From: DASVXQ01 sp046727955
GTDB taxonomy: Bacteria > Actinomycetota > CALGFH01
DNA length: 20,352 nucleotides
Reading direction: 5' to 3'
NCBI GenBank assembly: GCA_046727955.1
Contig: JBKPDO010000306.1
Span: 1 to 20,352 of the forward strand
A program made the position numbers and the translations under genes. Every line of letters begins with the position of its first letter. Position 1 is the first letter of the stretch. The notes beneath the pieces were generated by a model. It was not told the origin of the DNA. It saw only the letters and a program-made list of their open reading frames with translations, and did not search any database. This document shows positions 6,306 through 16,427 of the stretch, piece by piece.

Positions 6306-8096
6306 ATGACTGCGGTCGGACCGGCCACGCTCGCGCCCGCACCGGTCAGAGCGCCTGGGCGACCGCGCGGGCGGATGTTGCTGGCGTTGCTGGCGTGCCT
6401 AGGCGTTTCGCTGTGGCTGACCCAAGGGATGCTGCGCCACCCGAGCTCGGTCTGGGTCGGGCACGGCGGTGACCCGACCCTGTTCGTCTGGTGCCTGCGT
6501 TGGGTTCCGTGGGCGCTGACGCATGGCCACGACCCGCTGGTGACCACCTACCTTCGCTATCCAGACGGCGCCAACCTGATGTGGAACACCTCGGTACCGC
6601 TCGCGGGGCTGCTGTTGTGGCCGGTCACCGCGACGCTCGGGCCGATCGCCAGCTTGAACCTGCTGGCGCTGCTTGGCTACACGCTCAGTGGCTGGTGCAT
6701 GTACCTCGCCGCCCGCCGCTATGTGACCTCGTGGTGGGCCGCGCTGGCCGCCGGACTGGTCTATGAGCTGTCCCCGTTCCTCTACACACACGGGTACGGC
6801 CACTTCCATCTCGTACTGGCGTTCATCCCACCGCTGCTGCTGCTGGTCGGCGACGAGCTGCTAGTCCGGCAGCGGTGGCCGCTTGCCCTGGTGGGCGGCG
6901 CGCTCGGGGGATTGGTCGCCGCGCAGGTGCTGCTCGCCGAGGAGCTGGCGCTCTGCGAGGCGCTCATCGCCACGATCGGTGCGGTGCTGCTGGTACTGCT
7001 GTACCGGGGTGCAGCCGGGCCCCGGTGGCGGCACGCGCTCAAGGGGCTGGCGGTCGCCGCGGCCGTCGCGGTCGCGGTGCTGGCCGTGCCGCTGGCGGTG
7101 CAGTTCCTCGGCCCGGACCGGGTGCACGGCGCGATCCAGACGCCCGACGTGTATGTCAGCGATGCGCTCGCCTTCTTCGTGCCAGCGCCGTTTCAGTGGC
7201 ACATCCCTGGCTGGCCGCGCGCGTTCGCTCACGGCTACCCCTACACGGGCAACGCCTCGGAGTGGACGTCCTACCTCGGCGTACCACTGGTACTGCTGCT
7301 GGCCGTGGTCGCCGCGCGCGGCTGGCGGCGTCCGATCGTGCGGGTGGCGAGCCTGTTGCTGCTCGCGGCCGCGGTCCTGTCGCTGGGGCCACACCTGCAC
7401 GTGGCTGGTCACGTCCACCCGGGGGTCCGGCTGCCGTGGCGGCTGCTGCAGGCCCTCCCGATTGCTGAGAACGTGGAGCCCGGGCGTCTCACCGTCTTCG
7501 TCGATCTGTTCGCGGCCTTGCTGCTCGCCGTCTTCATCGACGCGGTGCTTCGGCAGCCGCGGTGGGCGGTGCGACTCGGCGGGCTCGCCCTGGCCGCCGT
7601 GGCGCTCTTGTCCTATCTGCCGGGCGGGCCGCTGCCGACGGGCCGCGCACCCGTGCCCGCCTTCTTCACCAGCACCGCCGTCACGGCCATCCCAGACGGT
7701 GGTGTCGCCTTGGTAGCACCGTTCCCCAGCGGGCCGTACAGTGCCGGGGCGATGCTGTGGCAGGCCGCGGCCGGGATGCGCTTCCGCATGCCGGGCGGGT
7801 ACTTGGTGGGACCGGCGTCCAACGGCCGCCCAATTTTCGGAGTGGTCCCGACCACGACCTCGACCACGATGGCGGCGATCCGCGCGGGGCGCCCGGCACC
7901 GCCACTGACCCCCGCACTGCGGCAGCGGCTGTTCGGCGACCTGGCAGCCTGGAGGGTGACCGCGGTGGTCGTCGGGCCGATGTCCCACCAGGCAGAGCTG
8001 GTGCGGTTCTTCTCTGGTCTCCTGGGCCGGCCACCCACTAGCCAGGGCGGCACGTACTTGTGGCTCCTGCGGGACGGCGCGGCACACGACGGCTGA
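6306..8096 (+). CDS. Polytopic membrane protein, GT-C glycosyltransferase-like
   Basis: The 596-residue product has roughly 11-13 hydrophobic segments. GGGAGG lies about 11 bases before the ATG at 6306; an ATG at 6255 is in frame but gives an unlikely leader. After the first membrane helix (residues 24-40) comes an external loop with HGGDPTLFVWCLRW (Asp56). GT-C enzymes commonly carry acidic residues in this first loop. HPLVTTYLRYPDGANLMWN-like sequence follows, then alternating helices to about residue 450 and a soluble C-terminal domain of about 140 residues. Similar large proteins are common in actinobacteria and are annotated as hypothetical membrane or glycosyltransferase-like proteins. 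If active it would transfer sugar from a lipid-linked donor at the outer face of the membrane. No partner gene is adjacent, so the substrate is unknown. Confidence 0.75.
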   Translation: MTAVGPATLAPAPVRAPGRPRGRMLLALLACLGVSLWLTQGMLRHPSSVWVGHGGDPTLFVWCLRWVPWALTHGHDPLVTTYLRYPDGANLMWNTSVPLAGLLLWPVTATLGPIASLNLLALLGYTLSGWCMYLAARRYVTSWWAALAAGLVYELSPFLYTHGYGHFHLVLAFIPPLLLLVGDELLVRQRWPLALVGGALGGLVAAQVLLAEELALCEALIATIGAVLLVLLYRGAAGPRWRHALKGLAVAAAVAVAVLAVPLAVQFLGPDRVHGAIQTPDVYVSDALAFFVPAPFQWHIPGWPRAFAHGYPYTGNASEWTSYLGVPLVLLLAVVAARGWRRPIVRVASLLLLAAAVLSLGPHLHVAGHVHPGVRLPWRLLQALPIAENVEPGRLTVFVDLFAALLLAVFIDAVLRQPRWAVRLGGLALAAVALLSYLPGGPLPTGRAPVPAFFTSTAVTAIPDGGVALVAPFPSGPYSAGAMLWQAAAGMRFRMPGGYLVGPASNGRPIFGVVPTTTSTTMAAIRAGRPAPPLTPALRQRLFGDLAAWRVTAVVVGPMSHQAELVRFFSGLLGRPPTSQGGTYLWLLRDGAAHDG

Positions 8097-8186
8097 GCAG
8101 TGGTACTTCCGCCTTCACGCTGTAACAGCGAGACTGGGACGCCCGGTCTAAAGGATAGAGACGGTCGCGATCGAGAGGAGCGGGGA

Positions 8187-8654
8187 ATGAGATTCCGTTC
8201 GAAGCCAGCCGCGAGCGGCGATGACGGTTTCGACATCGGCATCAGCGACGATGGGCTGGTGTTCACCCTCAGGTTCGCGGAGATCCAAGCCGAAGTCGAC
8301 GCCGCGAAATCCCCGGATCTGGTCGCGGCGCGCGTGTTCTCGGCCGTCCTGCCCCTGGACGGCGGCGACAACGGCGTCGGCATCTCATTTTCGACTAGTG
8401 GCTTTGCGTTCGCGACTGAGGGTGCCAGCTGCTACGCCGTGCTGAGCGTCAACGGCAAGACCAATGTCGAGCACTTCCCCGCGGGAACCGACCAGGAGTT
8501 CGCGCAGCAACTCAGGTTCGAAGCTGGACCGACGTGCGAGTGCCACCTGACCGTCGTCGCTGTCGTCCAGCGCGACCCCGCATTCCCGGACGCGGTCGCC
8601 ACGCTCCGTCCCAGCAGCGTCGACGCTGAGATCCAACCTCGCAGTAGCGCCTAG
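8187..8654 (+). CDS. Conserved-looking small protein of unknown function
   Basis: The 155-residue product starts at the ATG at 8187 with GAGAGGAGCGGGGA just upstream. It is predicted soluble, beta-rich and acidic, without signal peptide or membrane helix. Alternating hydrophobic segments such as GLVFTLRFAEIQAEVD and GVGISFSTSGFAFATEG, and a CEC near residue 123, are its only distinctive points. I do not recognise a family. The gap of 90 bases after the membrane protein gene permits co-transcription. Its stop overlaps the stop of the convergent gene (CTAG shared by both strands). Confidence 0.7.
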   Translation: MRFRSKPAASGDDGFDIGISDDGLVFTLRFAEIQAEVDAAKSPDLVAARVFSAVLPLDGGDNGVGISFSTSGFAFATEGASCYAVLSVNGKTNVEHFPAGTDQEFAQQLRFEAGPTCECHLTVVAVVQRDPAFPDAVATLRPSSVDAEIQPRSSA

Positions 8655-9034
8655 ACCTTGAGCGCCACGACGACCACGAGCACGACGATCATCACGATCG
8701 TCCAGAGCATCGCTGCTCGCCACGGCCGCTGCTGCCACTTGTCCATGAACCAGTTGACCAGGACGATCATGATGAGTCCCGAGAGCATCAGCCACCACCA
8801 CGGGCGTTGCTCCAGCTCGTTCCTGAACCAGTCGGCGCGGCGCTGCCGTTCGACCATGTCCCAGTACCGACGCTGCCCAGGCTGCTTGCCCAGGGCGATG
8901 ACGAGCCCTCCCCACCAAATGAAGAACAAAGCCAGGCACTCCAAGCAAATGAGCAGCAACAACAGACCTTCGCCTCGCTTTTCCCGTACTCGTAGCCGTG
9001 GTGACCAGTAGCTTGCGCTTGCGGTGCATGCCAT
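8651..9034 (-). CDS. Small membrane protein of unknown function
   Basis: The 127-residue product has a first hydrophobic segment (GLLLLLICLECLALFFIWWG), a basic, tryptophan-rich cytoplasmic stretch (ERQRRADWFRNELEQRPWWW), then two more helices (LMLSGLIMIVLVNWF; AAMLWTIVMIVVLVVVVAL). It starts 36 bases after the ABC permease stop on the same strand, so it may be the last gene of that operon, although its ribosome site is weak. No family is recognised. The convergent overlap with 8187-8654 is 4 bases. Confidence 0.65.
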   Translation of the reverse strand: MACTASASYWSPRLRVREKRGEGLLLLLICLECLALFFIWWGGLVIALGKQPGQRRYWDMVERQRRADWFRNELEQRPWWWLMLSGLIMIVLVNWFMDKWQQRPWRAAMLWTIVMIVVLVVVVALKV

Positions 9035-9070
9035 ACCCTGATGCCTCGGCTGGCGCTGGACCCGCGCAGG

Positions 9071-9922
9071 TCAGGCATCTCGGCGCTGGAGGAGGTACGC
9101 CGCGGCGCCGAGCAGCACCGCGGTCCACAGGCAGAAGACGCCGAACCCCTGCCAGGGGGTGAGCAGGTCGTGGGGACCCTGGTGGGCTTGGCCGATCAGA
9201 TGACCGGCCTCGGACGGCAGGTAAGCATGCACGTGCTTGCCGAAGCTGCCCGGCAGCAGCTGGGCCAGCGGCGCCAGGACCAGGACGAAGCCGATCACGC
9301 CCGTGATCGCGGCGGCGGTGTGGCGGACCAGGCCGCCGATGGCGAGGGCGAACAGGCCGAGCACGGCCAGGTACAGCCCGCTGCCGATCACCGCGCGCAG
9401 CACGCCCGGGTCGCCGAGGGCGACCGGCGCCGTACCGTGCAGGATGGCTGCGCCAACAAAGAACGACGGGAACGCGACCAGCTCGCCGACGACGAAAACC
9501 AGCACGGCGAAGACGACCGACTTGGCAGCCAGCATCGGGACGCGGTGCGGCACGGCGAGCAGGCTGGCCCGGATCGTGCCGGTGGCGTACTCGCCGGTGA
9601 TCACCAGCACGCCCAGCACGCAGATGGTGAGCTGGCTGAGCTGGAAGCCGGCACCCAGGATCGTGCCGGCCGGGTCGGCCATGAGCTGGCGCTGCTGGCT
9701 CGGGTCGGCCCTGCTCCACTGCGACACCGTCAGCCAGGTGAGCAGCGTGGTGAAGCCGAGGGTCAGCACGACCAGCAGCCCCAGCGAGGCGACGGTCGAA
9801 CGGACCGAGCGGAGCTTGGTCCACTCCGACACCAGCAGCTGGGCGAAACGCACCGGTGCGGCCGCGGGGAGAGGGGCGACCGGTGCGGGCGGGGCGGGCG
9901 GGGCGGGCGTCACGGTGGTCAT
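9071..9922 (-). CDS. ABC-2 type transporter permease
   Basis: The 283-residue product has a proline/alanine-rich N-terminus followed by RFAQLLVSEWTKLRSVRSTV, the usual cytoplasmic entry of actinobacterial ABC-2 permeases. Six hydrophobic segments follow, including LGLLVVLTLGFTTLLTW and the VITGEYATGTIRASLLAVP loop that is characteristic of this family. It ends with a short basic tail (LLQRRDA). Its ATG overlaps the stop of the ATPase gene by 4 bases (ATGA), so the two are translationally coupled. The pair should form an exporter; the cargo cannot be read from sequence, though such pairs often export drugs, peptides or lipids. Confidence 0.92.
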   Translation of the reverse strand: MTTVTPAPPAPPAPVAPLPAAAPVRFAQLLVSEWTKLRSVRSTVASLGLLVVLTLGFTTLLTWLTVSQWSRADPSQQRQLMADPAGTILGAGFQLSQLTICVLGVLVITGEYATGTIRASLLAVPHRVPMLAAKSVVFAVLVFVVGELVAFPSFFVGAAILHGTAPVALGDPGVLRAVIGSGLYLAVLGLFALAIGGLVRHTAAAITGVIGFVLVLAPLAQLLPGSFGKHVHAYLPSEAGHLIGQAHQGPHDLLTPWQGFGVFCLWTAVLLGAAAYLLQRRDA

Positions 9923-10875
9923 CGGGTATCCTCCGCGGGCGGTGCCTCGATCTTGGTCGCGGCCGGCTGGCTGGTCCGGGCGTCGTACTCCACGCTGTCG
10001 CGCGTCAGCTCCATGAACGCCTCCTCCAGCGAGGCGAGCTGCGGGGTCAGTTCGTGCAGGACGAGGCCCTCACGCGCCGCCAGCTCGCCGATCCGCGGTG
10101 CCGGCAGTCCACCGACGGTCAGCGCCTGGCCGTTGTCGGCCTTGACCAGGCCGCCCTCGGCGGTGATCAGCTCTGTGAGCCGGGCTGCGTCCGGAGACTT
10201 CACCAGCACCGACCGCTGGGAGCTGCGGGCGATGAACTCGTCGGTGGCGCAGTCGGCGATCAGCTGCCCGCGGCCGATCACGATCAGCTGGTCGGCGGTG
10301 AGCGCCATCTCGCTCATCAGGTGGCTGGAGACGAAGACGGTCCGGCCCTGCCCGGCCAGGTACTTCATCAGGTTCCGGACCCAGAGGATCCCCTCCGGGT
10401 CCAGCCCGTTGACCGGCTCGTCCAGCACCAGCACCCGGGGGTCGCCCAGCAGCGCGGCGGCCAGGCCCAGACGCTGGCTCATGCCGAGGGAGAAGCCACC
10501 GGCCCGCTTGTCCGCCACGTCGCGCAGCCCGACCAGATCGATCACCTCGTCGACCCGCTTGCGCGGCAGGCCCTGGGTCTGCGCCAGCACCAGCAGGTGG
10601 TTGTACGCGCTGCGACCGGGGTGGGCGGCCTTGGCCTCCAGCAGCGCCCCGACCACGCGCAGCGGCTCGACCAGGTCGCGGTAGCGCTTGCCGTGGATCG
10701 TCGCGGTCCCGGTGTTTGGGTGGTCCAGGCCGAGGAGCAGCCGCATCGTGGTCGACTTGCCGGCGCCGTTGGGCCCGAGAAACCCAGTCACGCGCCCGGG
10801 CCGGACCGCAAAGCTGAGGCCGTCGACCGCGGTCACGGGGCCGAAGCGCTTGCTGAGCTGGTCGACCTCGATCAT
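9919..10875 (-). CDS. ABC transporter ATP-binding protein
   Basis: The 318-residue product carries all ATPase motifs: Walker A GPNGAGKST (34-42), signature SLGMSQR (129-135), Walker B VLVLDEP (148-154), D-loop NGLDP (156-160) and switch His185 in VSSH. The C-terminal 100 residues form the extension found in ABC-2 exporters of the drug or multidrug group. The start at 10875 is chosen because it overlaps the upstream stop (ATGA, 10872-10875) and begins the fold directly (MIEVDQLSKRFG). The longer upstream frame runs through the neighbouring gene and is not real. It powers the permease encoded immediately downstream. Confidence 0.95.
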   Translation of the reverse strand: MIEVDQLSKRFGPVTAVDGLSFAVRPGRVTGFLGPNGAGKSTTMRLLLGLDHPNTGTATIHGKRYRDLVEPLRVVGALLEAKAAHPGRSAYNHLLVLAQTQGLPRKRVDEVIDLVGLRDVADKRAGGFSLGMSQRLGLAAALLGDPRVLVLDEPVNGLDPEGILWVRNLMKYLAGQGRTVFVSSHLMSEMALTADQLIVIGRGQLIADCATDEFIARSSQRSVLVKSPDAARLTELITAEGGLVKADNGQALTVGGLPAPRIGELAAREGLVLHELTPQLASLEEAFMELTRDSVEYDARTSQPAATKIEAPPAEDTR

Positions 10876-11363
10876 GACCGTGTTCCCTTGAAGAAGGCGC
10901 TGGAGGTGCCCCGCCACAGCAACACGACCGCGGCCAGCCCGATCAGCCAGGTGACGAGCCAGAAGCTCTTCACCAGGGCGGCCTCTGGGACGACGAGGGT
11001 GCTCGGGCCACCCTGCACGGTGTTGATGCCAAACAACACCGTTCCGGTGATCCGTGCCCAGCGCTTGCCGCGCTTGCACGCCTGCGCGATGAAGATCCAC
11101 AGGCCGGCGCCGACCAGGCCACCGACAATCCAGCCGGCCACGAGCGTGTCCGCTTGCCCGTTGACCTGGCTCGCCGTCAGCCGCGGGAAATGCCGCTCAA
11201 TGGCGCTTCTTGTGGCGCTCAACGTCGTGAGGTCAATGATGATGCTGATGAGGCTCGCGACCGCGCCCGCGTACATGACCTTGACGGCGTTGCGCACCGA
11301 AGCCGGGGCGGGCGGCCGCTGAGCTTCGGGCATCTGGGCGCCACCCGGGTACGGCTGGTACAT
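10872..11363 (-). CDS. Four-helix small membrane protein in the ABC operon
   Basis: The 163-residue product has a short proline/glutamine-rich cytoplasmic head (MYQPYPGGAQMPEAQRPPAP) and four hydrophobic segments, roughly at residues 26-45, 73-93, 102-118 and 134-150. It ends RGTSSAFFKGTRS; a similar SSAFF tail is familiar from small actinobacterial membrane proteins of unknown role. GAGGGGG lies 7 bases before the ATG. It starts 16 bases after the serine-hydrolase-like gene and its stop overlaps the ATPase start. It may be an accessory subunit or a sensor for the exporter; the function is unknown. Confidence 0.8.
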   Translation of the reverse strand: MYQPYPGGAQMPEAQRPPAPASVRNAVKVMYAGAVASLISIIIDLTTLSATRSAIERHFPRLTASQVNGQADTLVAGWIVGGLVGAGLWIFIAQACKRGKRWARITGTVLFGINTVQGGPSTLVVPEAALVKSFWLVTWLIGLAAVVLLWRGTSSAFFKGTRS

Positions 11364-11379
11364 GCTTTTCCCCCTCTCT

Positions 11380-12900
11380 TTAGTGCGTCGGGTTCGTCCA
11401 GGAACGCAGCACGCGATCGTTGATGCGGTCGATCAGCATCAACCTGTTCGTCATGGTCACGTGAACCTGGTTGTCGGGGATGCGAACCAGCACGGATGCG
11501 GTGGCCCCGGGGCCAAATCCGGCGTGCATGGCGATGTCGCCGCGGGGGCTGATGAGCCAGCCGAGGCCCATCCGACGTCCGCCGGGCACCGGGGCGGTCT
11601 GCGGCGTGAGCGCCTCGCGCGCGAGCGTCCCGGGCAGCAGCGACGACCACCCAGCGCCCAGGCGCACGACGTCGGCCGTCGTCGCCCACAGCCCGCCGAC
11701 GGCGGGGATGGTGCAGATAGTGGCCGGAACCGGCACGAAGGTGCCCTCCGGTGTCAGGTCGTAGCCGGTGACCGCATCGGGGCCGATGTCAGCCGTGCGG
11801 GCGGGGAACGACGAGTCGTTCATCCCGAGGGGCTCCAGCACGAGGCGGGTGACCGCGTCGGCGTAGGGCGAGCTGGTGACATCGGCGATCAGCTGCCCGA
11901 GCACGGCGTAGCCGCCGTTGCTCGGCCGGACGACCCCGCGCGTGCCGCCCCAGACGATCACCGGGCCGGCCAGCGTCACCAGGTCAGGAACGGTGTCGGC
12001 GAACAGCTCGGCGGGATTGCCGACCCCGGCGGTGTGGCTGAGCAGTTCCCTGACGGTGATGGTGTCGTCAGCCAGGCGCACCACGCGCAAGTAGTCGTTG
12101 GCGGGGGTATCGAGACCGACGCGGCCGCCGGCGATGAGCCGCAGCACGGCGGTGGCGGTGACGAGCGCGGCGATACCCAGTGCCTGGAACCGGTGGCCAG
12201 GGTCCAGGACCTCGTCCCGGTCCAGGTCCGCCCAGCCCTGCGCGACCACCCACGCTGGGGTACCGGGGCCGCCGCCGGCGAGGACCAAGGCGGCCAGGCC
12301 TAGCTCGGCGAAGGCTCCGTCCGCGACCCCGGCCATCCCAGCGGGAACATCGCCGAGGGTACGGGCCGGCGGCGGTGCCGCCACGCGAGTGTCGGTGATC
12401 CGCCTGCCGGTGGGAGGCGCCTGCAGCCCGGTTAGCCGGTGCGGCGGGTCAGCCTTGACCGCCGCGAAGACCTCCAGGCCGCCGAGCTGAACGTGGGCAG
12501 ACAGCGGCGCCTGGCCAATGACGACGGGTTCCTCGCGCAGGTCCGCGGCCACGCTGGTGATCGCCGCGATCAGCTGGCCGGCCGGAACCTCCGTCAAGAG
12601 CTGGTCATCGAAATGCTGTCGCAGCTCTTCATCGCCGGGGGCGGTCCAGGCCGGTTCGCCGGCGTCCCTGAAACGGGCGATCACCCATCGCAATTGCGCC
12701 AGCGCGTGGCTTTCCTGCTGAGGCTGGCCGCCGATGAGCTGCTTGAGCGCGGTCCAGCTCGGCAGGCCATGCTCCCAGGCGATGGCCGCCTGCGCGTCGT
12801 GCAGGGCGGCAAACTCGCCGGCGGCCAGGCGGCGTTTCGCCTCGAGCTTCAGGTACCGCAGGCTTGGCCGACCAGGCAGCGAACGTGGCCCACCGGGCAT
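11380..12900 (-). CDS. Serine hydrolase (class C beta-lactamase fold), active site apparently lost
   Basis: The 506-residue product starts at 12900 with GAGGGAAGGG upstream. Residues 12-57 (RPSLRYLKLEAKRRLAAGEF, then WEHGLPSWTALKQLI) match the N-terminal segment seen in bacterial ankyrin-like proteins and some actinobacterial hydrolases. From about 210 there is a beta-lactamase/PBP-like fold: TATAVLRLIAGGRVGLDTPANDYL, LLSHTAGV, LEPLGMNDSSF and GLWATTADVVRLG are clear. At the positions of S-x-x-K it has G242-I-A-A245, and at Y-x-N it has P326-S-N328. The third motif (H459-A-G461) is kept. Nucleophile, lysine and tyrosine all appear missing, so it may be a binding protein rather than an enzyme. 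It heads the operon with an ABC exporter. There is no signal peptide, so it is probably cytosolic. Confidence 0.85.
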   Translation of the reverse strand: MPGGPRSLPGRPSLRYLKLEAKRRLAAGEFAALHDAQAAIAWEHGLPSWTALKQLIGGQPQQESHALAQLRWVIARFRDAGEPAWTAPGDEELRQHFDDQLLTEVPAGQLIAAITSVAADLREEPVVIGQAPLSAHVQLGGLEVFAAVKADPPHRLTGLQAPPTGRRITDTRVAAPPPARTLGDVPAGMAGVADGAFAELGLAALVLAGGGPGTPAWVVAQGWADLDRDEVLDPGHRFQALGIAALVTATAVLRLIAGGRVGLDTPANDYLRVVRLADDTITVRELLSHTAGVGNPAELFADTVPDLVTLAGPVIVWGGTRGVVRPSNGGYAVLGQLIADVTSSPYADAVTRLVLEPLGMNDSSFPARTADIGPDAVTGYDLTPEGTFVPVPATICTIPAVGGLWATTADVVRLGAGWSSLLPGTLAREALTPQTAPVPGGRRMGLGWLISPRGDIAMHAGFGPGATASVLVRIPDNQVHVTMTNRLMLIDRINDRVLRSWTNPTH

Positions 12901-13253
12901 GGCAGCCCTTCCCTCACGCCCGGGGTCCGCTACATCGGGCAGGAAAGACTAGCCGTCGACCACACCACGCAACCGGTGAGCTTGCAGCTCTGCCTGCGGA
13001 CCTAGAGGCGCCCGGGACCGCCACGTTGTGATGATACTCCCTCCCAGCGCGACCTCAAGCGTGAACCGGCCAGGTCCGCAGGCGGGCGAGGGCGCAGTCT
13101 CCCTCCCGGCCCATCTCTTAATCCGCTGATGGGACCCTGGCTGGGCTCGGCGGCCGGCGGGCCGGCCTCCAGCGCACCGGCACGCCCAGCCGGGCCCGCC
13201 GGGAGCCGGAACAGATCCGCGCGTTCAGGCGGCTGCGCAACTGAACCGCCGAG
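12901..13253. other. Non-coding gap between two minus-strand genes
   Basis: It follows the Ddn-like gene and precedes the ABC operon, so it should contain the operon promoter. Long open frames occur only because the sequence is GC-rich; none has a start with a ribosome site or a recognisable product. I see no strong hairpin terminator or operator. Confidence 0.45.
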
Positions 13254-13700
13254 TCAGCGGGAATCCAGATCGATTCGCACCGTCAGCGGACTTGTGCCGA
13301 CCGCCCCGGAGGCGTACACGCAGAGCCAGCGCGCGAGATTGCCCCGACCCAGGATCCGCTGGCGCTCGCGCGGGTCGTCGTCGTCCAGGATGTGCGCCGT
13401 CCCGCTCCGCCAGTCGGCGCGCCACCCGCTGCGCACCTTGACCCGGACGCGAGGATTAGCCTCGATGTTCCGCACGTAGTCGGCGCGGCGTCCCTGCTGG
13501 GCCACCAGCCAGAAGGTCTCGCCCTCCAGGCCGTCGCAGATGGGCGTGCGCCGCGGCTGTCCCGTGCGCCGCCCGGTCGTCTCCAGAAGGGCGTCCCCGG
13601 GAGGCCCGAGTCCTAGCTCCCACGCGAGCCTGAGCAGCGGGTTGACCACGGACTTCTGAAGCGGATGAATGACGCGATGCTTGACGGCTGATCCGAGCAC
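13254..13700 (-). CDS. Nitroreductase-family deazaflavin (F420)-dependent oxidoreductase, Ddn-like
   Basis: The 148-residue product has the length and order of the Ddn/split-barrel family: LLETTGRRTGQPRRTPIC, then EGETFWLVAQQGRRADYVRN, IEANPRVRVKV, and a final NLARWLCVYASGA. These proteins use reduced F420 to reduce quinones, nitro compounds or other substrates, usually at the membrane. I choose GTG at 13700 because the first residues after it (VLGSAVKHRVIHPLQK) look like the family's amphipathic N-terminus and AAAGGA lies about 12 bases upstream; the frame is open to 13880 but the added part is not protein-like. No F420 partner gene is nearby. Confidence 0.88.
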   Translation of the reverse strand: MLGSAVKHRVIHPLQKSVVNPLLRLAWELGLGPPGDALLETTGRRTGQPRRTPICDGLEGETFWLVAQQGRRADYVRNIEANPRVRVKVRSGWRADWRSGTAHILDDDDPRERQRILGRGNLARWLCVYASGAVGTSPLTVRIDLDSR

Positions 13701-13971
13701 GTCAGGCCCTGTCCTTTCGGCGGAGCCGCCAGGAGTGGCGCGTGGACCGCTGGTCCGGAGGTCTGCGACGGATGTCGAGGGCGTCGATCGTGGCCAATGA
13801 GTCTTGCAGGGCCAGCTGTCCAGCGCAAGGACGTGGCACCCGAGGGCTGACCGCGGCCAAAAGGGATGGCTGGACGTCACCTTGACCTGTCACTGCATAT
13901 TTTGTGCGTGCGGCGATGACGACCTCGATCCCGGAATTCCATGCCACGGTCCGCCCGAGAGGACTGACTCC

Positions 13972-14077
13972 GCTAAATGCTTCCCGGGAGTTCGTGCTGC
14001 GTGGTCAAGGTCCTCCTCGCCCGCTGGTCGCGCGCGGAACCGACTCTTGATCTGGCGCAGCCACTCCAAGGAAGCAT

Positions 14078-14082
<5 letters not shown>
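13972..14082. repeat. 111-bp inverted-repeat element (MITE-like relic)
   Basis: GCTAAATGCTTCC at 13972-13984 is repeated exactly, inverted, at 14070-14082. After two mismatched bases the match resumes with GGAGT. The arms enclose about 85 bases with no gene. The spacing is too long for an ordinary terminator hairpin. The right arm contains the stop codon of the S9 peptidase gene. I see no clear target duplication. Confidence 0.6.
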
Positions 14083-16144
<2,062 letters not shown>

Positions 16145-16245
16145 CGACCACCTCCGTCTGCGACCGGCTCGAAGCGTCGATTCTACTGACGGGCTGGCGA
16201 GGCGACCCCCGCCCCGGCACCACGGAAGGATCTTGACCTTGGGGG

Positions 16246-16399
16246 CCGTGGGGGAGCGAGCTCCCAGTGGCCCATCCGAGCCGCCCGACCATGGCACAGG
16301 CGCTCTTGGGGGGCCGTGGGGGGAGCGAGCTCCCCCCACATGGATGGATCTGCCCCGGCGCGCGAAGCGCGCGCTGTGGGGGGAGCGGGCTCCCCCCAC
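16246..16399. repeat. Three G-rich palindromic hairpin repeats
   Basis: Copies at 16316-16339 and 16376-16399 are near-identical 24-base palindromes: an 11-bp stem GTGGGGGGAGC, a two-base loop (GA or GG) and the complement, each followed by ACATGGAT. A shorter copy at about 16248-16266 keeps a 6-bp stem around the same GA loop. Copies are spaced 60-70 bp apart. A separate GCGCGC-GAA-GCGCGC hairpin lies at 16358-16372. They follow the MMPL stop and precede the peptidase start, both minus strand. They may act as terminators or mRNA-end stabilisers, or be a dispersed REP-like repeat. Confidence 0.8.
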
Positions 16400-16427
16400 A
16401 TGGATCGGCCCATCCCCGCCCTGGGTG

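Noticed and set aside
13702..13947. Upstream extension or separate gene before the Ddn-like gene
   Set aside because: The frame has no ribosome site and reads unlike the family; the GTG at 13700 gives the expected length.
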